A stretch of DNA of 64,000 nt from Bradyrhizobium sp. 139. GTDB taxonomy: Bacteria > Pseudomonadota > Alphaproteobacteria > Rhizobiales > Xanthobacteraceae. Below, piece after piece: positions 50,907 to 57,496 of this stretch (its first letter is position 1; each line of letters starts with the position of its first letter). The translations under genes and the position numbers were made by a program. The notes beneath the pieces are model-generated. The model was not told the origin of the DNA. It saw only the letters and a list, made by a program, of their open reading frames with translations, and did not search any database. The stretch spans positions 40,658-104,657 of the forward strand of contig NZ_JADPKS010000128.1 in assembly GCF_023074175.1 (NCBI RefSeq). The letters run 5' to 3'.

Positions 50907-50930
50907 CACTGAGTCCTGCGGTGTGAGAAA

Positions 50931-51920
50931 TCATGAGCCAGTGGGAGCGAGCCTAGAATGGAGTATCCATACCGCCTCATCAAGGGCGGCTCGCGCTGTT
51001 GCCTTAGCTGGATCTTTTCCCAAGTCCCAATCGCCTAGCCGGTCAAGCCAAGCTTTGATCGTATCAGACAGGATTTCGGAGGCACCCGAATCGTCGCTCA
51101 GGCCGAAAATCTGGAGGACCTTGTCGAACCTCGTCGAGATCTCGGGATGATCGGAGCTCGATTGTCCGTTGTGGTGTTCAAAGAGAGCAATCCAAATCAG
51201 AGCAATTCCTGCCCGTAGTGCCCACCCCTCAAGCTCTAGCTCTTCTGACGTAGGCGTCGCTCCGGCACTCCGATTTGGATCTGCTTGCCTCATGCCTTTG
51301 AGCCAAACAGCGGCCTGCTTATCGGCAGCGAATTCGTTGGCCTTCATTATATCGACGGTGTCGGTAGCTTGATGTCCGAGAAACAGGTGGGCCCGTTCAT
51401 GTGACAAAATGAAATCTAGGCTGCCTAAAAAAAGCCGGCGAACTTGATCTTCTTCATCCGTAGCTGGCGTCGGGGTCGGAAAGGGGACGCCCGCGGGCCA
51501 TTCTCGCAACTCCGTTTTGGTGAGTAACTGCGAGATTTCAATCGCTTTAATTGCGGCTTTTAGATCGTCGTCTTCAGGGAGGCTGGACTGACCATTACGC
51601 CGTGCATGAAATGATCGACTGCCCAAACGCAGCACGGCAAACGTTGCAAGCCACAGGCTCGCAAGCCCGTCCCAGGTCACTCTGACCTGCTGAAGGCTCG
51701 GTACCGCCTCAAAGACAGTTCTCGCGACGTTAAGGTTTCCGCTGGCGAATTGACCCGGCTCTCCTATGACCAGTTCAACAACACTAACATCTGCTTTCAA
51801 CTGACTTTCAAGAAACATCTTGCGTATCTGAGCCTCAAGCGGCTTCATCACGATTGTTAAATTCTTGATTGGTATGTTCGGCTTAACCGGCCTTCCGAAA
51901 TGAAAACTTACTTTGATCAT
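50931..51920 (-). CDS. Predicted zinc metallopeptidase (HExxH; Lit/peptidase U49-like)
   Basis: A 329-residue protein. ATG 51,920 with AGAGGT upstream is preferred to the more distal start at 51,989. The zinc-binding motif is HERAHLFLGH (His174-Glu175...His178), and a third ligand is likely in NEFAADKQA about 20 residues later, typical of gluzincins. The helical C-terminal domain has LRAGIALIWIALFEHH. Phage-exclusion protein Lit is a similar HExxH peptidase that cleaves EF-Tu, but that homology is only suggestive. It is convergent with the ATPase gene (24 bases between stops), suggesting a linked but separately promoted component. Confidence 0.65.
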   Translation of the reverse strand: MIKVSFHFGRPVKPNIPIKNLTIVMKPLEAQIRKMFLESQLKADVSVVELVIGEPGQFASGNLNVARTVFEAVPSLQQVRVTWDGLASLWLATFAVLRLGSRSFHARRNGQSSLPEDDDLKAAIKAIEISQLLTKTELREWPAGVPFPTPTPATDEEDQVRRLFLGSLDFILSHERAHLFLGHQATDTVDIMKANEFAADKQAAVWLKGMRQADPNRSAGATPTSEELELEGWALRAGIALIWIALFEHHNGQSSSDHPEISTRFDKVLQIFGLSDDSGASEILSDTIKAWLDRLGDWDLGKDPAKATARAALDEAVWILHSRLAPTGS

Positions 51921-52058
51921 AATACCTCTAAACTGAGACAGGCGACGATATCGCAGAAGGTCGGATATGTCGAAGATCATCCTTTGCAATCGGCCGCGGT
52001 GGGCCTCAAGACGAAAGGCAAGTTTACACTTACCCCTGTGTTCTTGTCAGGGGTGTTC

Positions 52059-52214
52059 CTAAGGGATCCTCTGCTTCACATACGTGATAAGGTGCCCGCA
52101 TTCTGCGGCGGCCATTAACAGCTCCAGTCGGATTTCGTCAACTTCGGTAGAACGGGCGCCAAGTAAGGCGGCGTGCTCGTAGAGAAGACCGAGAGCAAAG
52201 GCGCGCCGACGCAT
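52059..52214 (-). CDS. Small hypothetical protein
   Basis: A 51-residue open frame, MRRRAFALGLLYEHAALLGA through HLITYVKQRIP. Its composition is that of a soluble helical protein (Leu/Ala/Glu heptads) with few rare codons, though no ribosome site precedes the ATG. No family was recognised. The rest of 51,921-52,638 holds no supported gene; the segment 52,480-52,610 contains a CGGCGCTCAAAAGTTGACAA-like stretch reminiscent of insertion-sequence ends but not verifiable. Confidence 0.35.
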   Translation of the reverse strand: MRRRAFALGLLYEHAALLGARSTEVDEIRLELLMAAAECGHLITYVKQRIP

Positions 52215-52638
52215 TAAAGCATGCGATTGAGGACTTGGCGCCTAGATGTGCGCGAGTGCCAATCTCGGGAGCTCTGTTGCGCAAGGTCCCAATTCTGTTC
52301 AGCCTGTCTTCCACGAACGCACCGCGGCTTAGATTGCGGCGTTATTCCCGGAGATAGTGAAAATGGCGTTGGAAGGCCCCGCTGAGGCGCTTGCGGGGCG
52401 ATTGCGCTCGTGGCTATCGCCTACTTTCTCGAGCAGCGTAAAAAAAGTTTGCGCGGGTCTGCGGTCAGCGCGACCCCTCAGAGAGCTATGTGGCGCGTGG
52501 CTTTGTCAACTTTTGAGCGCCGAAAATGATGGCACCCTGAGCCGAAGGGAGGGCTATCTCACGCTCGACATAGCTTGCGGTCGATCTCGATGCGCACCAT
52601 CTCGGACTAGTCTTGATCAGAATTTGCTGGAGGATACG

Positions 52639-52998
52639 ATGCTTACGGAAATTGCGAAATGCGTTATCGATTCTGCGGCCAATTTTATTGCGAGCGGTCG
52701 CGTAGCCGCGCCGTCGGTCGTACTCGAGGGCCTTTGGTACGATGTCCTCGACAGTCAGAAGCCGCATAATGACGCCATGTCGGCAAAACCGCTCACTGTC
52801 GCCGTCGTTAACAGCTGGTCGCTTGAGGCGCGCATCGCTTGGTTGATGAACAATTTCGACGCTGACGATCGCTATGCTGCGAGCTGGAACGTCGCTCGGC
52901 GCGCCATGGCCGAATTCCACGCCGAATTTTCGAACGAGCTCGATCGCCTCTGGCAGGAGCGTATGACTAAAAACTGGCGCGGCGACAATCCGGCCTAA
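52639..52998 (+). CDS. Hypothetical protein, 119 residues
   Basis: ATG 52,639 is chosen because GGAGGATACG precedes it; an upstream in-frame start at 52,357 would add 94 residues with no recognisable character. The protein begins MLTEIAKCVIDSAANFIASG and contains SWSLEARIAWLMNNFDADDR and HAEFSNELDRLWQERMTKNW. It is helical and not recognised. It lies 31 bases upstream of the coupling-protein gene in the same direction and may be a conjugation accessory gene. Confidence 0.55.
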   Translation: MLTEIAKCVIDSAANFIASGRVAAPSVVLEGLWYDVLDSQKPHNDAMSAKPLTVAVVNSWSLEARIAWLMNNFDADDRYAASWNVARRAMAEFHAEFSNELDRLWQERMTKNWRGDNPA

Positions 52999-53029
52999 GC
53001 TTACGTTCAATGACGGTAGGGAGAGGGGG

Positions 53030-54685
53030 ATGCTATTGCGAAACTTTGGCATAGCTTTGGTGACGATTCTCGCGATACTAGTTGGCTACCCCTGCGCCGC
53101 GGCGGTCACGCACGGAATAGACCCGACGTTGTGGCCGTCTGCAGCGCTTACGCCGTCGCAGTGGGTCGCGGGGTGGTTGCATTCCTATGGACTTCCGAAC
53201 CTAACGGCACTTGCTGAAATGGCCGAAAGCAAATCCCCGGCGTTCGCAGGAGGGGGGCTTGTGCAGCTTCTCGCTCTCGTTGCCGCTCCGATAGCGCTGT
53301 TGATGACGGCGCCATCGCGGAAAGCTGGGCCGAGGAGGGATCCAAATGCGCCGCACGGCGAAGCGCGCTGGGCCATTCGCCGCGAACGCAAGGCGATGAG
53401 GAAAGGCGTGGAATTCGGCATCGATGCCGAAACGGGTGCCCCAATTCGCGTCGCGGTCGAAGGAAATTTATTGACAATTGCTCCCCCGCGGACCCGCAAA
53501 ACCTCGGGATTGCTCATACCAAACCTACTGCAGCCCGATAAGGATTCCTGGAGCGGGCCGGCCGTGGTCCTTGATCCCAAAGCGCAAGCGTATCAGGCCG
53601 TCGTTGAGCGGCGCCGCGCATTGGGAAGGATTGTACGTTGCCTAGACCCGATGGCCTTGGCAGGGGGCACCGATCGTTGGAATCCCCTTGCGGACCTCAA
53701 TCCCGCGAACATCGTCTACCTGCAGCGCGTGGCGCGAACCCTCCTGCCGGCCTCCGTCTCGGAAGAAAATGCGTATTTCCAGAACAGAGCCACGGATCTC
53801 GTCGTAGCGGCTTTCCTCGCTGCCCACCGGCGCGGGAATCCGACGCCGCTGGCCGTGTCCGAACTATTGTCAGATGGCGATAGGCTTGGCGAGGCTCTCG
53901 AAGCCATCAAAGGTACCACTGCGAGCCGGGTACGAAAGCTGCTCGCCATGGACGCCAAGACGAGAGACCCTATCTTGTCGACTGCGCAACAGGCGTTTCA
54001 GTGGTGCGACGACGAGCGGTTGCAGGCTTTGACCTCTGAGAGCACATTCTCGATGACAGATCTCTGCCACGGGGATGTGGATTTATTTATAAGTCTGCCG
54101 ACGGAAGATCTTGAGCCACTAGCCCCGTTTGTCCGATGGATGCTCATTGAATTGTTCGTCGCGATCCGGCGCAATCGAGTGACCAAGCGATTGATCATCT
54201 TTGTGGATGAAGCGAGGACGTTAGGCAAAAGCCGTGAGCTGGTTTCCGCAGCCGGAGAACTCCCCGGCTACGGCGCGTCGCTATGGACATTTTGGCAGGA
54301 TAGGTCGCAGCTAATCTCCGTCTATGGTGAAGATGACGCGGCGACGTTGATTCGGTCGTCAGAATTCGTCACCCTTTCCGATCCAACGATGGTTGACCCG
54401 GACGAGAGAGAATACTGGTCGAGGGCATTGGGCGACTATTCAGCATTTGAAGTAACGAAGATGAGCGACAAGTTGAAGGGCGGTGATAGCACTTCCGAGA
54501 CAACGCGTGCGTTGAGGCTGATGACCGCGGAAGAGCTCGGGCGACTTCCATCCGACGAACTGATCCTTTTCGCCAATAGCCGCCGTTACGCCAAGCGGCC
54601 GGTGCGGCTGTTCAAGAACCGCCATGATGATCAGCGATTCGCGGGACTCGCCACCGCCGTGGCGCCGGTCGGGGCGACGACGTAA
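53030..54685 (+). CDS. traG: VirD4/TraG-family type IV coupling protein (degenerate Walker A)
   Basis: A 551-residue membrane ATPase that in its family couples the relaxase-DNA complex to the secretion channel. Two N-terminal hydrophobic segments (FGIALVTILAILVGYPCAAA, and VQLLALVAAPIALLMTA near residue 80) anchor it. The TraG core shows HGEARWAIRRERKAM, LLIPNLLQPDK, VVLDPKAQAYQ, YFQNRATDLVVAAFL, LIIFVDEARTLGKS and SLWTFWQDRSQL. The P-loop reads APPRTRKTSG: Arg156 (codon CGC at 53,495) sits where the family has Gly, a change possible by one G-to-C. ATPase function is therefore doubtful. The 3' end overlaps the convergent minus-strand gene by 55 bases. Confidence 0.85.
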   Translation: MLLRNFGIALVTILAILVGYPCAAAVTHGIDPTLWPSAALTPSQWVAGWLHSYGLPNLTALAEMAESKSPAFAGGGLVQLLALVAAPIALLMTAPSRKAGPRRDPNAPHGEARWAIRRERKAMRKGVEFGIDAETGAPIRVAVEGNLLTIAPPRTRKTSGLLIPNLLQPDKDSWSGPAVVLDPKAQAYQAVVERRRALGRIVRCLDPMALAGGTDRWNPLADLNPANIVYLQRVARTLLPASVSEENAYFQNRATDLVVAAFLAAHRRGNPTPLAVSELLSDGDRLGEALEAIKGTTASRVRKLLAMDAKTRDPILSTAQQAFQWCDDERLQALTSESTFSMTDLCHGDVDLFISLPTEDLEPLAPFVRWMLIELFVAIRRNRVTKRLIIFVDEARTLGKSRELVSAAGELPGYGASLWTFWQDRSQLISVYGEDDAATLIRSSEFVTLSDPTMVDPDEREYWSRALGDYSAFEVTKMSDKLKGGDSTSETTRALRLMTAEELGRLPSDELILFANSRRYAKRPVRLFKNRHDDQRFAGLATAVAPVGATT

Positions 54686-55359
54686 GTAAAGCTATGATCC
54701 AACAGCCAATGCTCGTCGACTTCCGTCGTCGCGTAGCCTCGGCCGTTCAGCCAAAGGCGCAGGACCACTGTTCCATTTTTTGCGCGCATGGCGACTGTCG
54801 GAATGCGCGCGTTCCAGGCGCCGTGCAGGATTGCGCCATCCGGAAGGCGCCAATCGACGATCCAGGTGTCGTCCGAGCCGACGAGACGGGTGCCGGTGTT
54901 GCGCCAGGCGAAGGTGGTAGCCACGGCGAAGGTAACCAACGCGATCAGCGGCGTGATGCACTTGTAGCCGCAGCGCAGCTTGAGCCCGCGCAACGCTCCG
55001 GTCGGGCGCCACCCGGGAAATCTGAGCCGGAACGAAGCCGGCAGAGCCGACCGGACCGAGTTCGCGAGTGCGTCGCGATCGGCGGAAGTCAGTTCCGAAT
55101 CGTTCAAATGAGCCATCCGGTTGCGCGGAGGGGACACCATCAGCCTCGCCAAGTGGGCTTGGCTGACGCGGACGACGTCCTGCTCAGCGCTAACGGCGTC
55201 CTGCTGCGCCTGCCGGAGTGCTTCGGCCGCCGCGGCACGCAGGGAAGTTTTTGCGAGCGCGCGGGCACGGAGGTCCGGCGTCCGCGGCCTCGGCGGCGCC
55301 GACTTGTCATCTGACAATCGCGCGGTCAATTTCGACGCGAGATCAAGGAACTTGCTCAT
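54631..55359 (-). CDS. Conjugation-associated membrane protein
   Basis: A 242-residue protein. ATG 55,359 overlaps the stop of the upstream ParA-like gene by the ATGA arrangement, so it is translationally coupled. The N-terminal half is charged and helical (KTSLRAAAAEALRQAQQDAV). A transmembrane segment (CITPLIALVTFAVATTFAWR) precedes a periplasmic-type C-terminal domain with paired beta strands (DDTWIVDWRLPDGAILHGAW). No family name was recognised. It is convergent with, and partly antisense to, traG. Its partners are the ParA-like gene and the small genes upstream. Confidence 0.6.
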   Translation of the reverse strand: MSKFLDLASKLTARLSDDKSAPPRPRTPDLRARALAKTSLRAAAAEALRQAQQDAVSAEQDVVRVSQAHLARLMVSPPRNRMAHLNDSELTSADRDALANSVRSALPASFRLRFPGWRPTGALRGLKLRCGYKCITPLIALVTFAVATTFAWRNTGTRLVGSDDTWIVDWRLPDGAILHGAWNARIPTVAMRAKNGTVVLRLWLNGRGYATTEVDEHWLLDHSFTYVVAPTGATAVASPANR

Positions 55360-56075
55360 GCGACCAGCCATTCCGCGGCGGGGCGCACGGCCTGCATCAC
55401 GTCGAGGCGGACGCGGGCGAGATCGCGGCGGATCCGGCTACCCTGGGCGATGCCGAACTTGGCGTTCAGCGCTTTTGCATCGAGCTTCTGGATGGACGCC
55501 AGGCCGCCAGCCTGCAGGATCGCCGCTGCCTGTTCGTCAAGGACTTGATTCCTCAGACAGGCCAATGTCGTGTCGGCGGCGATCTTCGCGAGCATTCTTG
55601 GGTCGAGCTCGCCCGCGACTCGGTTCTCGATGACGAAGCGCGCCGCAGCGAAGTGTTCCGCGATCGCGAGCAGCTTGGGAACGCAGGCCAGGGCGCCGGG
55701 CTCGGCCGTCGTGACGACGAGGACGCCGAACTCGATGCCGGCGGCGCTGAAATCCTCGCCCAAGTCGGCGATCACCGTCAACAAAGATGCGCCGGTGTTC
55801 GCGCCGACGTCGACGATGGTCGGCAGCGTTGCCGAGGCGATGGCATCGATCACCGGATCGAACTCCGCGCGGGCCGCGGCTCCGCCGGTGCGTTCGATCG
55901 CTTCGCGGTCCGCTCGCATCTGGAAGAACTTGACCCGCTTGCCGAGCTCGAGCATGCGCTGGCTGGAATCGACTTCGATCAGCGGGGCCGCGGGGACAAC
56001 CTCCGCCAATCCGCGCGCAGCGAGCGTCTTGCCCACGCCGCCCTTGTCCTGGATGATCAGCATTGCCTTCGTCAT
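55356..56075 (-). CDS. ParA/VirC1-like ATPase
   Basis: A 239-residue P-loop ATPase of the ParA/MinD class. The deviant Walker A KGGVGKTLAARGLA is at residues 11-24, followed by PLIEVDSSQRM and PTIVDVGANTGASLLTVI as switch regions. In conjugative islands such proteins (VirC1-like) position DNA or the relaxosome. Later parts (RFVIENRVAGELDPRMLAKI, LQAGGLASIQKLDAKALNAK) are typical of island versions, with no obvious DNA-binding domain. It lies between a truncated P-loop fragment upstream and the membrane protein downstream. Confidence 0.8.
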   Translation of the reverse strand: MTKAMLIIQDKGGVGKTLAARGLAEVVPAAPLIEVDSSQRMLELGKRVKFFQMRADREAIERTGGAAARAEFDPVIDAIASATLPTIVDVGANTGASLLTVIADLGEDFSAAGIEFGVLVVTTAEPGALACVPKLLAIAEHFAAARFVIENRVAGELDPRMLAKIAADTTLACLRNQVLDEQAAAILQAGGLASIQKLDAKALNAKFGIAQGSRIRRDLARVRLDVMQAVRPAAEWLVA

Positions 56076-56087
56076 TGCTTACTCCTT

Positions 56088-56276
56088 TCAGTAGCGCCGG
56101 CACGCGGCCATCGGATTCTTGATGCGAAACGGTCGCTTCACTTTCGGTCGCTGTGGCCGCAAGCCGCCGAACATTGGTCGATGGTGCCAGCGTGTGGGCG
56201 CTTGCCGGCAACGGTGCGGGACTAGGGTCTTGCCAGGGCCGCCCTCGGCGGCCGTGATGAACAGCATTTTCTTCAT
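56088..56276 (-). pseudogene. Truncated ParA-like fragment
   Basis: A 62-residue frame beginning MKKMLFITAAEGGPGKTLV, a P-loop N-terminus resembling ParA. It then diverges into a basic, low-sense sequence and stops. It lies immediately before the intact ParA-like gene and begins four bases within the stop of the next upstream gene. It looks like the decayed remains of a second ParA-like gene. Confidence 0.5.
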
Positions 56277-56743
56277 GGCGGATCGTCCTTGAGCAGCGAC
56301 CGAACGCGGTTTTCGAATTCCTGGTGCCTGAGGGCCGCCTCGTTGTCGGTCACGTCAGCTGCCGGTACGATCGTTCGATCCAGGTCGGCCGACAACGCAA
56401 TCGTTCGAGAGCTCGCCGGTAGCGGCACGAGGTCTCGTCGTTTGGCGCGATCGGACATATGCGTCTTGCGTCGCTGCTCGCGTTTGTCGATTGCTGAAAT
56501 GAGTGCGGTCAGCCGGCGCGCCGTGATCGGTTGGCGATCGCCGCCTTGCACAACGCCCTGTTTCGCCAACGCAGAGGCGATCGCCGCCCAGCTGAAGTTC
56601 TGCTCGCGCAATTCGCGGATCAGCGGAAGAATGGGCTCGATGATCGCCGTCGCCCCGGTGTTTCGGTGCGCGCAAGTGGAAGCAGCCCGATTCGTCTGGG
56701 CGGCAGTGCAATCTTCCAGCAAGCGTTTTGCATCAACACGCAT
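56273..56743 (-). CDS. Conjugal-region hypothetical protein
   Basis: A 156-residue protein with a helical core, IEPILPLIRELREQNFSWAA, IASALAKQGVV and ITARRLTALISAIDKREQ, consistent with a DNA-binding HTH segment (residues about 35-90). It is followed by an acidic tail. No family was recognised. It is the first gene of the leftward conjugation operon and lies opposite the rightward relaxase operon, with about 500 bases between them that probably contain oriT. Confidence 0.55.
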   Translation of the reverse strand: MRVDAKRLLEDCTAAQTNRAASTCAHRNTGATAIIEPILPLIRELREQNFSWAAIASALAKQGVVQGGDRQPITARRLTALISAIDKREQRRKTHMSDRAKRRDLVPLPASSRTIALSADLDRTIVPAADVTDNEAALRHQEFENRVRSLLKDDPP

Positions 56744-57035
56744 GTTCGCGACATGGGGACGCTATCGACGCAACGCCAGGGCGCCGGGCGGCCGTCGATC
56801 GGATCGTCGATCCGCTCGCAGAACGCGCGGGGGGCACGTCTGGCGCAGCCCCTCAGGCCCGCCACGAAGCCCCGCTCAGCGCGTTTCCCGACCGAAGGTG
56901 ACATCTTTGTCGCGCCGACGCCGCTTCCTACCCAGACGTTGCAGACGCCGACGAGAAGCGATCGAGAATTTTTCGTTCAGGAGCGGCATAGCCTAAGAAG
57001 CTCGAGGCAGATGCAACGTGCCGTTTTGTGGAATA

Positions 57036-57100
57036 CCAACGATACCAACTCGAACCAACAGATGCCAACATGCCCATTCGCAGCCCAACAGAAGGCCAAC
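57036..57100. promoter_or_regulatory. Helically phased CCAAC repeats (candidate oriT/relaxosome site)
   Basis: CCAAC occurs at 57,036, 57,045, 57,055, 57,065, 57,085 and 57,096, with spacings of 9, 10, 10, 20 and 11 bases, one or two helical turns. The array lies in the divergent region between the leftward operon and the accessory/relaxase genes. That is the expected place for oriT. No nic site was recognised. The rest of 56,744-57,035 and 57,101-57,238 shows no gene. Confidence 0.5.
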
Positions 57101-57238
57101 TAAAGTTCTTTGCACACCCCACGCACTGAAGCTGCCAACCGAGCGGAAAGCGCCGAAAAGTAAGAGCCGCCATTGCCGATCGCTTCGCTCGGCTCCATCT
57201 TTGCTTCGACTTCGACAATGCCCCAGGCAGAGATCCAG

Positions 57239-57493
57239 ATGACTACTGCGAAGACGGTTCGTTTCAGCATCGAGATCGCGGCCGACCTCGCCGCAGCGGT
57301 CGTTAGTGCGGCCAGCACAAATAACGTGACGGCCGAGGATATCGTCAATGATTGCCTTCGCCAGCAGTTCGAGACCGCGTTGCGCTACCGCGTGCTTCTT
57401 CAACGCCAGAACGACGTAGATGAGGCGCTGATCGAACTTGCACGACTGGTCGGCCGCTTGAGCGCTGCGCAAGAAAATATGCCCGGGGAATGA
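57239..57493 (+). CDS. Relaxosome accessory-type small protein
   Basis: An 84-residue protein from ATG 57,239 (MTTAKTVRFSIEIAADLAAA). Upstream start options extend into the presumed control region. The N-terminal strand followed by two helices (VSAASTNNVTAEDIVNDCLR) resembles ribbon-helix-helix accessory proteins that bind oriT. A C-terminal helical region (VDEALIELARLVGRLSAAQE) follows. It ends 3 bases before the relaxase GTG, an arrangement typical of an accessory gene with its relaxase. Confidence 0.6.
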   Translation: MTTAKTVRFSIEIAADLAAAVVSAASTNNVTAEDIVNDCLRQQFETALRYRVLLQRQNDVDEALIELARLVGRLSAAQENMPGE

Positions 57494-57496
57494 CAG

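Noticed and set aside
52480..52610. Possible insertion-sequence end (CGGCGCTCAAAAGTTGACAA-like)
   Set aside because: Only one end-like stretch is seen, with no transposase frame or matching inverted repeat, so it is not annotated as a mobile element.
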